Assembly (NCBI GenBank): GCA_905234835.1
Contig: CAJOIZ010000001.1
Span: 212,357-276,356, forward strand
Length of the DNA stretch: 64,000 bases
Reading direction: 5' to 3'
DNA from: Paludibacteraceae bacterium
Lineage (GTDB): Bacteria; Bacteroidota; Bacteroidia; Bacteroidales; Paludibacteraceae
The notes under the pieces are model-generated. The model saw nothing but the letters and a program-made list of their open reading frames with translations, was not told the DNA's origin and ran no database searches. The stretch's first letter is position 1. Each line of letters opens with the position of its first letter. Shown one piece after another: positions 35,426 through 44,687 of the stretch. A program made the translations under genes and the position numbers.

Positions 35426-36487
35426 ATGAAGACTTGGAAGAAAATCTTAATCGTAGCGCTATCCGTGCTCGCAATCACAGCTGCCACATTTGTCGGGCTA
35501 TTAGTAAAAATCCATTATGAGAAATATCATCAGGAATCTTATTGGGACCCCCAACCCCAACATGTATCAAAGAATATCCTGATGGTATATGGTTACCATG
35601 GTCTAAACGAATACGTGCAACTCAAAGATGTACGTACCGGTAAGTTCACCACTCCCGAATTGCAACACATCTTCATCAATGAATACAGCAAGGAAGACAG
35701 TCTTGTTGTATTCCGCACGTTTGACCACCTTCGGGGTTATCTCAATGTCAACACCGGACAGATTATCATACCTGCCCAATATAACCGCGCATGGAACTTC
35801 AGCGAAGGCATAGCCGCTGTTCTCAAAGATGGCATTGTGTCCTTTATCAAGGAGGATGGTGAACTCGCATTTAGCAACACCTTTCCCATCTATTATTATG
35901 ACGACTATAGCGAAATCGCCTTCCAGTTCCATCAAGGTCTATGCGTAATGCGGACATTGGATAACAAATGGGGTCTTATCAATACCCGTGGTGAATGGGT
36001 GGTGGAACCCGTTTACAATAGTATTGATGCTCCCCACTTCGGCTACCGCAGAGTGACGGATGGCAACAAATACGGATTGCTGACATTAGATGGCAAAGTG
36101 GCTCTGCCGCTTGAGTACGACAATATCCGTCTCTCATCAGACGATCGCGGATTTATTCTCATCAAAGAGGGGCTCGCCAAAGAGGTTGATAAAGACCTAC
36201 AAACAATAGTGCCTTTTGTTTACGACAATTTGTCGGCTATCACCGATGTTACCTATAATTCTGACGAAGAATACGATGCATCGAATACACAGCCTGTCAG
36301 ATACTGGCGATATGATATAGGGGAAAAGAGCGGGGTCATTGACAGCAAAGGCAATGTCATTATCCCTGCCATCTATTATAATGTCAGTTTGATTAATGGC
36401 AACATGTTCGAGATTGAAATAACTCAGTGGGGCGAACGCTTCCTCGTTAACGAAAAAGGGCAATACATCGATAAGTCCGGTTTCTGA
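35426..36487 (+). CDS. Membrane-anchored WG repeat protein
   Basis: 353 residues. The N-terminal membrane helix or uncleaved signal (KKILIVALSVLAITAATFVGLLV) is followed by at least six WG-type beta repeats, for example VRTGKFTTPEL, NTGQIIIPAQYNRAW, NKWGLINTRGEWVVEPVYN, NKYGLLTLDGKVALPLEYD and EKSGVIDSKGNVIIPAIYY. The repeats predict a beta-propeller-like binding surface in the periplasm or at the cell surface. The same repeat class is the C-terminal half of the TIR protein at 22440, so the two may recognise related ligands. Monocistronic as far as visible. Confidence 0.8.
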   Translation: MKTWKKILIVALSVLAITAATFVGLLVKIHYEKYHQESYWDPQPQHVSKNILMVYGYHGLNEYVQLKDVRTGKFTTPELQHIFINEYSKEDSLVVFRTFDHLRGYLNVNTGQIIIPAQYNRAWNFSEGIAAVLKDGIVSFIKEDGELAFSNTFPIYYYDDYSEIAFQFHQGLCVMRTLDNKWGLINTRGEWVVEPVYNSIDAPHFGYRRVTDGNKYGLLTLDGKVALPLEYDNIRLSSDDRGFILIKEGLAKEVDKDLQTIVPFVYDNLSAITDVTYNSDEEYDASNTQPVRYWRYDIGEKSGVIDSKGNVIIPAIYYNVSLINGNMFEIEITQWGERFLVNEKGQYIDKSGF

Positions 36488-36588
36488 ACAACTGAACCTT
36501 TTGCCGCAGAAGATTAACAACCGAAACATTCGCCGAAGAACTAATGCATTAATCTATCCTTTCATTTTTAGACGGCATCAAATATTCA

Positions 36589-36622
36589 TTTGCAAAAAAA
36601 ACAAATAAATGTCGTATCTTTG
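36589..36622 (+). promoter_or_regulatory. Promoter of the RNA repair-like operon
   Basis: TTTG (36589-36592), 22 bases, TATCTTTG (36615-36622), leaving a 125-base leader before the ADP-ribosylglycohydrolase gene. The leader holds a short palindrome AGGAATAGATTCCT. Confidence 0.6.
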
Positions 36623-36754
36623 CTGCCCTAAATGACACTTTTGCTATGAAGAGATAGGAATAGATTCCTTCCCGGCCAGAGTGCCATCTAATACCCTATA
36701 ATGAAGTTGTCAACGGCAAAAAATAATATTGCCAACTAATCGATTTATTACACA

Positions 36755-37828
36755 ATGGAAACAACATTACAAGACAGAATACGTGGTTCGCTTATCGGCG
36801 GTGCGATCGGCGATGCACTGGGCTATCCGATAGAGTTCATCTTCTCTTATAAAACAATCCAAGCGCGGTATGGCGAGAACGGCATCACGCGCTTGGATAC
36901 GCATCAACTTTGGCTGCCTGAAGAAGAACAGGCTGGAAAAGCGGTTTTTTCCGATGACACCCAGATGACACTCTATACAGCAAATGGACTGCTCAACGCG
37001 AAAAAGCAGAAGATAGCCTATAAATACGGAATCGCTCAAGCATATATAGAGTGGTATCTGATACAAGTCGGCAAGAAGTCAAGCAAATACAAAGACTGTT
37101 GGATCAGCACCATTCCCGCGCTGAACAAAAGACGCGCACCCGGCAATACCTGCCTGACCGCACTCGAAGCTATCTTCAGAGGCAAGGAACCGTTCAACAA
37201 CAGCAAGGGGTGTGGTGGTGTCATGCGTATCGCTCCTATTCCTCTTTATGCCACAGTTGATAATAGAATGGACATTATGGATGCAGACCGGTTAGCCGCC
37301 GATGCCGCAGAAATAACCCACCTTCACCCGTTGGGATTCATCCCGGCTGCGTTGATGTCGCATATCATCTATCGTTTGGCATTGGACGAACACCCGACGC
37401 AAGATGCTATGGTCCGCTATATTGAGGAAGGTGCCGGGTTATTGGCCGGTCTTTTCCCTCAATATCCGAATGAGGTTGAACAAATGCAAACGCTCGCAAG
37501 TACGGCAACACAACTTGCCTTTAACGAGAAATCTGATGTGCTGAACATAGAGTTTTTAGGCGGAGGCTGGGTCGGAGAAGAAGCACTGGCCATCGCGTTG
37601 TATTGCTCAACCCGCTATTTTGACAATTTTGAGCAAGCCCTAATCGCTGCCGTTAATCATGTTGGCGATAGCGACAGTACGGGAGCCGTAACCGGCAATA
37701 TCCTCGGTGCGGCAGTCGGATATAACGCCATTCCTCAATATTTTAAAGATGACTTGGAACAGACAGATATCATTCTCCATATGGCAGATGATTTGTATCT
37801 TGGAGAACTAACAGAAATGAGAATATGA
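36755..37828 (+). CDS. ADP-ribosylglycohydrolase (DraG/ARH family)
   Basis: 357 residues. Motifs for the two-metal site are present: GSLIGGAIGDALGYPIEF, FSDDTQMT (D67, D68), GCGGVMRIAPI, ITHLHPLGF and HVGDSDSTGAVTGNILGA (D305, D307). The family hydrolyses ADP-ribose from arginine or other acceptors, including nucleic acid ends in some members. First gene of a six-gene operon: the next gene overlaps its stop by 4 bases. The association with phosphatases, RNA ligase and HD-Pnk suggests removal of ADP-ribose or related blocks from damaged RNA, which is inference. Confidence 0.92.
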   Translation: METTLQDRIRGSLIGGAIGDALGYPIEFIFSYKTIQARYGENGITRLDTHQLWLPEEEQAGKAVFSDDTQMTLYTANGLLNAKKQKIAYKYGIAQAYIEWYLIQVGKKSSKYKDCWISTIPALNKRRAPGNTCLTALEAIFRGKEPFNNSKGCGGVMRIAPIPLYATVDNRMDIMDADRLAADAAEITHLHPLGFIPAALMSHIIYRLALDEHPTQDAMVRYIEEGAGLLAGLFPQYPNEVEQMQTLASTATQLAFNEKSDVLNIEFLGGGWVGEEALAIALYCSTRYFDNFEQALIAAVNHVGDSDSTGAVTGNILGAAVGYNAIPQYFKDDLEQTDIILHMADDLYLGELTEMRI

Positions 37829-38259
37829 CCGTCCTCTTTGTCTGCACAGGAAACGTGTCCCGTTCGGCTGTAGCGGAATGCATCCTCCGCACCATGGCGG
37901 AACGGGCAGGAAGGACAGATATCACCGTTGCTTCCGCCGGTGTGCATAATCTCTTCGGTCAGCCCTATGATTCGCAGATGATTGCCACTGCTGCCAAGTA
38001 CGGCTACCACATGGAAGGAAACTCGCGACAAATGACTCAGGAGACGCTGCTGCAAGCAGACTTCATCTTTGCTATGGAGCGTTATCATTGCGTCCAAATA
38101 CAGAAAGAATTGCCATACGCGCAATGGTACAAACTCCATCAGATCACGCAGTACTGCTACGGCGATGAGTTCAATATAGAGGACCCGCTTTACTCCGATG
38201 CCGAATACGACTTCGCCTTCCATCAGATCGAATCCTGCTGCAAAATCAATCATCCTTAA
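37825..38259 (+). CDS. Low molecular weight protein tyrosine phosphatase-like protein
   Basis: 144 residues. The P-loop C7-TGNVS-R13-S is at the N-terminus (VLFVCTGNVSRSAVAE) and the general-acid segment IEDPLYSD near residue 118, so the active site is complete. Members dephosphorylate protein tyrosine or small phosphates. It overlaps the ARH stop by 4 bases and is followed 14 bases later by another Cys-dependent phosphatase. In this operon it may act on 2'- or 3'-phosphate or on a regulatory protein; that cannot be decided from sequence. Confidence 0.9.
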   Translation: MTVLFVCTGNVSRSAVAECILRTMAERAGRTDITVASAGVHNLFGQPYDSQMIATAAKYGYHMEGNSRQMTQETLLQADFIFAMERYHCVQIQKELPYAQWYKLHQITQYCYGDEFNIEDPLYSDAEYDFAFHQIESCCKINHP

Positions 38260-38273
38260 CAGAATATAGTTCT

Positions 38274-38858
38274 ATGAACTACACACGACTGCAACAAACC
38301 AATATCCCTGACCTTGCGCCGGTTTATGGCGGAGTACGGGGAAGAACAATGTCAGCCCTGCATCAGGCTTTCGCGTGGCCTGCGTTACAGGAAGCCGGCA
38401 TAACCACCATTATCGACCTGCGCGAGAATGATTCAACCGACCGCCTGTCTGCCGCGTGCGAGAGATACGGTATGCGTTATTTCCACTATCCGGTCGCCAC
38501 TTCCTCCGAGGCTGTGGCGCGTATGGCTGAACTCTTTCCACAGTTTTGCCAACTCATAGATGCAGGCGGTTTCTATATAGCTTGCGCAATGGGTCTGCAC
38601 CGCACCGACATCGCCTTGAACGCCTATTGGCTCTTTTATGCCGCAGACAAAGGTGTGCAACCGCCCGAGATCCGCGGCTACCGCCAAGAAGACGGCCGTA
38701 CCACCGACAAAATCAACCGCGTTCTCAATGCCCTTTACGCCGCCTTCACCGAACACAACGGTGTCGAACCCATGCCGCAGCAAGTATTTAAAGAGCGCAA
38801 AGCCGTTATCACCCGGCAGGCGCAGCAAAACCAATCATACACAGTCAGCAAAGATTGA
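38274..38858 (+). CDS. Dual-specificity phosphatase-like protein
   Basis: 194 residues. VYGGVRGRT near the N-terminus, TTIIDLRENDST and the CX5R loop C104-AMGLH-R110-T fit the Cys-based dual-specificity fold, and an Asp for general acid could lie in LRENDS. The residue before Cys is Ala rather than the usual His. The tail (about 150-194) is polar. Second phosphatase in the operon, 14 bases after the first. Phosphatases of this fold also act on RNA 5'-triphosphates, a possible role here. Confidence 0.8.
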   Translation: MNYTRLQQTNIPDLAPVYGGVRGRTMSALHQAFAWPALQEAGITTIIDLRENDSTDRLSAACERYGMRYFHYPVATSSEAVARMAELFPQFCQLIDAGGFYIACAMGLHRTDIALNAYWLFYAADKGVQPPEIRGYRQEDGRTTDKINRVLNALYAAFTEHNGVEPMPQQVFKERKAVITRQAQQNQSYTVSKD

Positions 38859-38871
38859 AAATGCGAACAAC

Positions 38872-39516
38872 ATGTATCAACAAAGAAGCATCATGGAACA
38901 GCAATATATACCCTTTCTGACGGAAGCGTATCAGCGGGGTTATGCGATGCGCTATGAGGGTAAGCCGGATGCGCCGGAGATGAAGACGCACTATTTCAAG
39001 GTCAGGGAAGACCTGCCGCGTGTGCAGCGGGTACTGGGCTTCCTACAAGGCATCGCGGCTGCGGGACAATGCGGATCCCTATTGGACGTGGGCAGCGGAA
39101 GGGGTGTGTTCCTGTTTCCGCTGTTGCGCGATTTTCCGCAGATGGAAGTCACAAGCATAGACATACTCCCGCATCGCGTGGAACTGCTGCAATACGTCCG
39201 TGACGGAGGTGTGACCAACCTGCATCCCTTGCTGGCGGATATATGCACGTGGGACGCGCCGGACAAGTCCTTCGATGTGGTAACTATGCTGGAAGTGATG
39301 GAGCATATCCCTGACACACAGGCCGTAGTGCACAATGCCGTGCGTCTGGCGCGCAACTACATCGTTGTTTCCGTGCCTTCCAAACCTGATGACAATCCCG
39401 AACACATCCATCTGTTTTCCAACACAGACCTTGAGCGGCTGTTCCTGTCAAACGGCTGCAAGAGTGTAAAATTCATGTCTGTAACCAATCATCGTATCAT
39501 GACAGCATATGTTTAG
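38872..39516 (+). CDS. SAM-dependent class I methyltransferase
   Basis: 214 residues from MYQQRSIMEQQ (a second Met at 38893 is possible). Motif I is LLDVGSGRGVFLFP, followed by VTSIDILPHRVELL, a DICTWDAPDKSFDVV acidic loop and TMLEVMEHIPD, with a later VSVPSKPDDNPEHIHLFS. The EVMEH segment is shared by many methyltransferases and by Hen1 RNA 2'-O-methyltransferases. Because a ligase and HD-Pnk follow directly (8-base overlap with the ligase gene), an RNA-end methyltransferase role is attractive but unproven. It lies 13 bases after the phosphatase. Confidence 0.82.
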   Translation: MYQQRSIMEQQYIPFLTEAYQRGYAMRYEGKPDAPEMKTHYFKVREDLPRVQRVLGFLQGIAAAGQCGSLLDVGSGRGVFLFPLLRDFPQMEVTSIDILPHRVELLQYVRDGGVTNLHPLLADICTWDAPDKSFDVVTMLEVMEHIPDTQAVVHNAVRLARNYIVVSVPSKPDDNPEHIHLFSNTDLERLFLSNGCKSVKFMSVTNHRIMTAYV

Positions 39517-40297
39517 TATCATCAAATATCCACGCACACCCCATCTGCAGGGTTCGCGTCTGCAACCCGGTGATGAGGATCTGCGCCAGCGGCCTTTCAG
39601 CGACATTGCCGGCCGGCGTATAGTGGTTGAAGAGAAAATCGACGGCGCCAATTCCGCCATATCCTTTACGGAAGACGGACAACTGCTGCTGCAGAGCCGC
39701 GGACATTACCTGACAGGCGGCTACCGCGAACGCCACTATAATCTGATGAAACAATGGGCTGCTGCACAAAAAGACGCGCTGTTCGCCGTACTCGGGTCAC
39801 GGTACATAATGTACGGCGAATGGATGTACGCCAAGCACACCATCTATTACGATGCCCTGCCACATTACTTTATGGAGTTCGATATCCTGGACCGACGGAC
39901 GGACACGTTCCTCGACACCCCTTCCCGGCATAGGCTACTCAACGGTCTGCCGGTATGTTCCGTCCCTGTTCTGGCAAGCGGTACGTTCGGCTCTTTGGAT
40001 GCCGTCATCGGTCTGCTCGGAGACTCCCGCTATATCACTCCCGCCCATCTCGACCATCTGCGCGAGGATGCGGAGAAGCAGGGTCTGGATGCCGAGCGTG
40101 TGCTGCGTGAGACGGACGCGGAACGCACGATGGAAGGCCTCTACATCAAAGTGGAGGAGAACGGCCGAGTCATTGACCGGATGAAATATGTCAGAGCGTC
40201 CTTCCTTCAGACGGTCGAAGAATCGCAAACGCACTGGCTGGACCGCCCCATCGTTCCCAACCGCATCACCATTCCGCTAAACGGACTCTTTGTATGA
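39509..40297 (+). CDS. ATP-dependent RNA ligase family protein
   Basis: 262 residues. The nucleotidyltransferase motif I is E-K43-IDGAN, with K43 the adenylated lysine. Motif III is seen in IMYGEWMYAKHTIYYD, motif IV in EGLYIKVEENG and motif V in DRMKYVRASF, so all catalytic motifs are present. The length suits the Rnl2/PF09414-type RNA ligases and lacks a DNA ligase OB domain of usual size. It joins 5'-PO4 and 3'-OH ends. The gene overlaps the methyltransferase by 8 bases and HD-Pnk by 4, which provides the needed 5'-phosphate and 3'-OH ends. Confidence 0.9.
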   Translation: MFSIIKYPRTPHLQGSRLQPGDEDLRQRPFSDIAGRRIVVEEKIDGANSAISFTEDGQLLLQSRGHYLTGGYRERHYNLMKQWAAAQKDALFAVLGSRYIMYGEWMYAKHTIYYDALPHYFMEFDILDRRTDTFLDTPSRHRLLNGLPVCSVPVLASGTFGSLDAVIGLLGDSRYITPAHLDHLREDAEKQGLDAERVLRETDAERTMEGLYIKVEENGRVIDRMKYVRASFLQTVEESQTHWLDRPIVPNRITIPLNGLFV

Positions 40298-41412
40298 CAG
40301 ACTGGAAGCACATTGAAACAACGGTACTGCACGGCTATGAAGATGCCATGCGCCAGACCCCGCAGGAACCCCAATGGCACGGCGAAGGCGATGTTTGGAC
40401 GCATACGCGGATGGTGTGTGAGGCACTCGTTTCCCTCCCCGAATACAATGCTCTCAGCGATCAGGAGCAGAAAGCGGTTTATCTGGCGGCTATGCTGCAC
40501 GACATTGGAAAAACCGTCACGACCACATTTGAGGGAGGCGAACTGCACGCCCCCCACCACGCTCCTACTGGCAGTCGTATGGCGCGTCGGACACTATGGA
40601 CGGAATACGGGTTGAGCGGCGCAACGGAAGCCGTCCGGTTCAGGGAGACAGTCTGTCTGCTGGTGCGCTATCACACGTTTCCGGTTCATGCCATCGATAT
40701 GCCGGATGCGCGGCTGCGACTGCACCGTATTGCAGCCAACAGCCAGTTAGCTCCGCTCTTCTCCGTCAGACTGCTCTGTATGCTCAGCAAAGCCGATATG
40801 CTAGGACGGATAGCGGATGACATACGGGAGTCGTTGGAACGTATCGCCTTTTGCGAAGAACTGGCACGCGAGGAACGGTGCTACGAAACAGTCTGTGTGT
40901 TCCCGTCATCTTATACGCAGCACGCCTTTCTGTCTGGCAGGGAAGTATGGAAAGAACAGGAACTTTATGACGACACGTGGGGGGAGGTGATTATGATGAG
41001 CGGCTTGCCCGGTACGGGAAAAGACACGTGGATTACGCAGTATGCGGCAAACATTCCTATGGTCTCATTAGACTCTATCCGCCAAGAAAAACGCATCCCG
41101 CCCGAAAAAGAGCAGGGATATGTCGCCAATCTGGCGCGTGAGCAGGCAAAAGAACACTTGCGCAATCATCAGCCCTTTGTATGGAATGCCACCAATATCA
41201 CCGCTCAGATGCGCGAATCGCTGTCCGCTCTTTTCGAATCCTACCATGCGCGGGTCCGTATCGTCTATTTGGAAACGGCATGGCAGACACTGTTGCGGCG
41301 CAACAGTTCCAGAGTGCGGGCTGTGCCGCAGCAGGCTGTCGAAAAGATGCTTGACAAGACCGTTCTGCCGGAAACGCGCGAGGCACAGACCGTGGAATGT
41401 CTGTGCGTTTAA
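40294..41412 (+). CDS. HD-Pnk, HD phosphoesterase-polynucleotide kinase
   Basis: 372 residues. The N-terminal HD domain has HTRM, MLHDIGKT (H69, D70) and HHAPTGSRMARR, a metal phosphoesterase site. The C-terminal P-loop kinase has GLPGTGKDTW (about 236-245), VSLDSIRQE and a lid segment LLRRNSSR. The order HD then kinase is that of Runella HD-Pnk, which removes 2',3'-cyclic phosphate and phosphorylates 5'-OH RNA ends. With the ligase it would make a complete heal-and-seal pair. Last strongly linked gene of the operon. Confidence 0.9.
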   Translation: MTDWKHIETTVLHGYEDAMRQTPQEPQWHGEGDVWTHTRMVCEALVSLPEYNALSDQEQKAVYLAAMLHDIGKTVTTTFEGGELHAPHHAPTGSRMARRTLWTEYGLSGATEAVRFRETVCLLVRYHTFPVHAIDMPDARLRLHRIAANSQLAPLFSVRLLCMLSKADMLGRIADDIRESLERIAFCEELAREERCYETVCVFPSSYTQHAFLSGREVWKEQELYDDTWGEVIMMSGLPGTGKDTWITQYAANIPMVSLDSIRQEKRIPPEKEQGYVANLAREQAKEHLRNHQPFVWNATNITAQMRESLSALFESYHARVRIVYLETAWQTLLRRNSSRVRAVPQQAVEKMLDKTVLPETREAQTVECLCV

Positions 41413-41480
41413 TCAGACAGAAGAAACTGTAAAACAAGTTAGGGTAAAAGCTAACTATATATAAATGAAACTAATACTGA

Positions 41481-42017
41481 ATGACAATGAATAGAGAAGA
41501 CATTGATGTAACCAGAATTCGGATTACAGATACGTTCCGATATGGGGAACAGACATTCCAAGGACTGGAAGAGCTTATGAAACACTCCCGTCATAATGGC
41601 AATGTGCAGGGTACGCCGCCATACGTTGTTCGCAAGACAGAGAGTTATCCGTGCTTTGACTCATCGGATTTTATGTATGAGAATCGCTTCTATCAATCGT
41701 TCTTTCTGACAATGAATAAAGAGAAGGCTGCTTACATCTATGAGGAATCCGGTATGTCCAGTTGGGATTTCAGGGAAAAGCACATCGAGGAACAATATCC
41801 CGTGATGGAACCGATGTTCAATATGGGTAGGATAGAAGAACGGCATCTGCCCTTCGTTTATTACCATGGCGATGGCGATTGGATGGAAATCGTGCAAGAC
41901 AGGAATGCCGAAACTAAAGTGGAAGTGCTTTTCGAACCGTGGTTTCATAAAGAAATCTACGATCCGATTGCCTGTTTGTATGGTCCTCCACCAATAGACT
42001 CCTCTCGTCATTTTTAA
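41481..42017 (+). CDS. Hypothetical protein at the end of the RNA repair-like operon
   Basis: 178 residues without a signal peptide or membrane helix. It starts MTMNREDIDVTRIRITDTFRYG and contains SYPCFDSSDFMYENRFYQSFFL, DFREKHIEEQYPVMEPMFNMG and a Trp/Phe-rich FEPWFHKEIYDP end. No family recognised. The 68-base gap after HD-Pnk leaves open whether it belongs to that operon. No promoter was seen in the gap. Confidence 0.65.
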   Translation: MTMNREDIDVTRIRITDTFRYGEQTFQGLEELMKHSRHNGNVQGTPPYVVRKTESYPCFDSSDFMYENRFYQSFFLTMNKEKAAYIYEESGMSSWDFREKHIEEQYPVMEPMFNMGRIEERHLPFVYYHGDGDWMEIVQDRNAETKVEVLFEPWFHKEIYDPIACLYGPPPIDSSRHF

Positions 42018-42072
42018 ACCTACAGGAAAGCAGGCCTTCTGTAAAACAGGCGAAAAGAAAAAAAGTGCAAAA

Positions 42073-42107
42073 TTTGTTTTCCTTTCAGGAAAGTTCTTGT
42101 AATTTTG
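42073..42107 (+). promoter_or_regulatory. Promoter of the methylmalonyl-CoA decarboxylase operon
   Basis: TTTG (42073-42076), 23 bases, TAATTTTG (42100-42107), giving a leader of about 95 bases before the epimerase. Confidence 0.6.
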
Positions 42108-42206
42108 CGCGGTTTTCCGTGTTTTCGGGTGCGGACACGCACACAGCACCTGATGACGGAACGGACAAGGACAAAATATCAACCAACAATAAAACAATAA
42201 ACAATT

Positions 42207-42620
42207 ATGAAACCTACTCACATTGAGCATCTTGGGATTGCAGTTCCCAGTCTGGAAGAAGCTATGCCTTTCTTCGAGTTCTTAACCGGCAGCAAATGCT
42301 ACTCTATCGAAGAAGTAGCAGACCAAAAGGTGAAAACAGCCTTCTTTAAGGTCGGTGAAGTGAAAATTGAATTGCTCGAGCCAACCAGCCCCGAATCCAC
42401 CATCGCCAAGTTCATCGAGAAGAACGGCGGTCGCGGCGGCGTTCACCACGTGGCATTCAATGTCAACAGCGTGGAAGAAGCCCTCAAAGAAGCCGAGGCA
42501 GCAGGCATCCAGCTCATTGACAAAGCTCCGCGCAAAGGTGCCGAGAACCTTATGATAGCCTTCCTGCACCCGAAGAGCACCAAAGGCGTTCTGACAGAAC
42601 TCTGCGAACAACCCAAGTAA
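42207..42620 (+). CDS. mce: Methylmalonyl-CoA epimerase
   Basis: 137 residues, a glyoxalase/vicinal-oxygen-chelate fold. HIEHLGIAVPSLEEAMPFFE opens the protein, with later metal ligands in KIELLEPTSPES and GGVHHVAFNV. It interconverts (R)- and (S)-methylmalonyl-CoA, linking MutAB to the decarboxylase. First gene of the operon that continues with the carboxyltransferase, OadG-like, biotin carrier and membrane decarboxylase subunits. Length and motifs are normal for the family. Confidence 0.95.
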   Translation: MKPTHIEHLGIAVPSLEEAMPFFEFLTGSKCYSIEEVADQKVKTAFFKVGEVKIELLEPTSPESTIAKFIEKNGGRGGVHHVAFNVNSVEEALKEAEAAGIQLIDKAPRKGAENLMIAFLHPKSTKGVLTELCEQPK

Positions 42621-42642
42621 TCAACGCATTAAAAGCATACAA

Positions 42643-44199
42643 ATGGATACCAACAAACTTGAACGCCTCATCGCCAACCGCGAAAAGGCAATGGCAGGCG
42701 GCGGAGAAGCTGCCGTGGAAAAACACCACGCCAAAGGGTGTTACACCTGCCGCGAACGTATCAATATGCTTCTTGACGAAGGTTCGTTTGAAGAAGTGAA
42801 CATGTTCCTCACCCACCGCTGCCACGACTTCGGAATGGAGAAAAAAGTGTTCCTTGGTGACGGCGTAGCATGCGGTAGCGGAACCATAGACGGCAGACTC
42901 GTCTTCGTCTTTGCTCAAGACGCAACCGTTATCGGCGGCTCGCTGAGCGAAACGATGGCACTGAAAATCTGCAACGTGATGGATCAGGCAATGAAACTTG
43001 GTGCTCCTATCATCGGTTTGAACGACTCGGGCGGTGCACGTATTCAGGAAGGTGCTTGCGCATTAGCAGGATATGCAGAGATTTTTGAGCGTAACATCCT
43101 CGCTTCGGGTGTAGTGCCTCAAATCAGCGTTATCTTCGGTCCCTGCGCAGGTGGTGCCGTTTACAGCCCCGCACTGACAGACTTCATCATGATGACCGAA
43201 CAGAACTCCTACATGTTCATCACCGGTCCGAAAGTAGTGAAGAGCGTAACGGGCGAAGACGTAACCGTTGAGCAACTCGGCGGTGCACGCGTTCACGCTA
43301 CCAAATCGGGCGTAACCCACTTTGTGGCTGCCACCGAAGAGGAAGCACTGCAAGAGGTTAGACGTCTGGTAAGCTTCATCCCGCAGAACAATATGGAAGA
43401 AGCCCCGCTCGTAGAATGCACCGACGACCCCACCCGCGTGGAAGACGAACTGAACAACATCGTTCCCGATGACCCCAATAAACCATACAACATGAAAGAC
43501 ATCATCAATCTGATTGTGGATAATGGTGACTTTATGGAGGTTCAGAAAGACTATGCGAAGAACATCATCTGCGGTTTTGCACGTTTCAACGGCCGTTCCA
43601 CCGGTATCATCGCTAACCAGCCGAGCTGGATAGCAGGTGTATTGGACTGCGACGCTTCACGCAAGGCAGCACGTTTCGTACGCTTCTGCGATGCATTCAA
43701 CATCCAGATTCTGACCCTTGTTGACGTTCCGGGATTCCTCTGCGGAACAGGACAAGAGTATGCCGGCATCATTGATCACGGAGCCAAACTGATGTTCGCA
43801 TACGGTGAGGCAACCGTTCCGAAGGTAACGGTAACCGTCCGCAAGTCCTACGGCGGTAGCCATATTGTAATGAGTTGCAAGCAGTTGCGCGGCGATGTAT
43901 GCTATGCATGGCCGAATGCTGAGATTGCCGTGATGGGTGCAAGCGGTGCGGTAGGCGTACTGCAAGCCAAAGCCATCAAGGCTATCGAAGATGCCGAGGA
44001 GAAGAAGAAGTTCATCGCCGAGAAAGAGGCTGAATACAAAGACCTGTTTGCCAGTCCTTATCAGGCTGCCAATCGCGGCTATATCGATGATGTGATTGAA
44101 CCTCGCAACACGCGTGTACGCATCATCAATGCCTTCGAGAAGTTGCAAACAAAGCGTCTTACCAATCCGCTCAAGAAACATTCCAATATTCCTTTGTAA
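42643..44199 (+). CDS. mmdA: Methylmalonyl-CoA decarboxylase/propionyl-CoA carboxylase, carboxyltransferase subunit
   Basis: 518 residues, a crotonase-fold carboxyltransferase of the biotin-dependent acyl-CoA type (YTCRERINMLLDEGSF, VFAQDATVIGGSLSE, LNDSGGARIQEG, FGPCAGGAVYSPALTDF, VDVPGFLCG, SYGGSHIVMSCK). It moves CO2 from methylmalonyl-CoA to biotin on the carrier at 44688. The operon context, with OadB- and OadG-like membrane subunits, favours the Na+-pumping methylmalonyl-CoA decarboxylase over a carboxylase needing a biotin carboxylase, which is absent here. Confidence 0.93.
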   Translation: MDTNKLERLIANREKAMAGGGEAAVEKHHAKGCYTCRERINMLLDEGSFEEVNMFLTHRCHDFGMEKKVFLGDGVACGSGTIDGRLVFVFAQDATVIGGSLSETMALKICNVMDQAMKLGAPIIGLNDSGGARIQEGACALAGYAEIFERNILASGVVPQISVIFGPCAGGAVYSPALTDFIMMTEQNSYMFITGPKVVKSVTGEDVTVEQLGGARVHATKSGVTHFVAATEEEALQEVRRLVSFIPQNNMEEAPLVECTDDPTRVEDELNNIVPDDPNKPYNMKDIINLIVDNGDFMEVQKDYAKNIICGFARFNGRSTGIIANQPSWIAGVLDCDASRKAARFVRFCDAFNIQILTLVDVPGFLCGTGQEYAGIIDHGAKLMFAYGEATVPKVTVTVRKSYGGSHIVMSCKQLRGDVCYAWPNAEIAVMGASGAVGVLQAKAIKAIEDAEEKKKFIAEKEAEYKDLFASPYQAANRGYIDDVIEPRNTRVRIINAFEKLQTKRLTNPLKKHSNIPL

Positions 44200-44261
44200 A
44201 CCGTATTCGGGAGACGGCTTAATGCCGTTTCCCGATACAATAATGATAGAAAGAGAAAAAA

Positions 44262-44612
44262 ATGGTATTTCTTGAAGTAACAGCTGACACTTGGTTGGTA
44301 ACCGGATTAGGTTTCGGTATCGTACTGGTGCTCCTTTGTCTTTTCGTTTATGTAATGAAAGGATTAGGAGCTTTGATGCAATGGATAGAGCAACGTTTGT
44401 CGGGGAAAGCCGAAGTGAAGGAGGTAACTCCGAAGGCAGCCCCCGTCAAGGCGGAAGTAACAGCCGGCGGTGCGGACGATATGGCAGCCATAGCGATAGC
44501 GTTGCACATGTTTTACGGCATTCACGATATGGAGGCTCCGCGCCTGACTATCCACGCCCATCACTCGACTTGGAACGAACATACGTTTGGCATCAATAAT
44601 TTGGACAGATGA
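44262..44612 (+). CDS. Na+-pumping decarboxylase gamma subunit (OadG-like)
   Basis: 116 residues with one membrane helix at about 12-38 (GLGFGIVLVLLCLFVYVMKGLGAL), a charged, Ala/Pro/Lys linker and a His-bearing tail. This is the usual pattern of OadG/MmdD small subunits that anchor the peripheral carboxyltransferase to the membrane subunit. The sequence is not well conserved in this family, so the call relies on topology, size and position between the carboxyltransferase and the biotin carrier. Confidence 0.85.
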   Translation: MVFLEVTADTWLVTGLGFGIVLVLLCLFVYVMKGLGALMQWIEQRLSGKAEVKEVTPKAAPVKAEVTAGGADDMAAIAIALHMFYGIHDMEAPRLTIHAHHSTWNEHTFGINNLDR

Positions 44613-44687
44613 TTGGCAAAGGTATAACAAACAAAGGGACAGTATATGTTCCTTGCATTAACTTCTAAACTTTAACAAAAAACAAAT

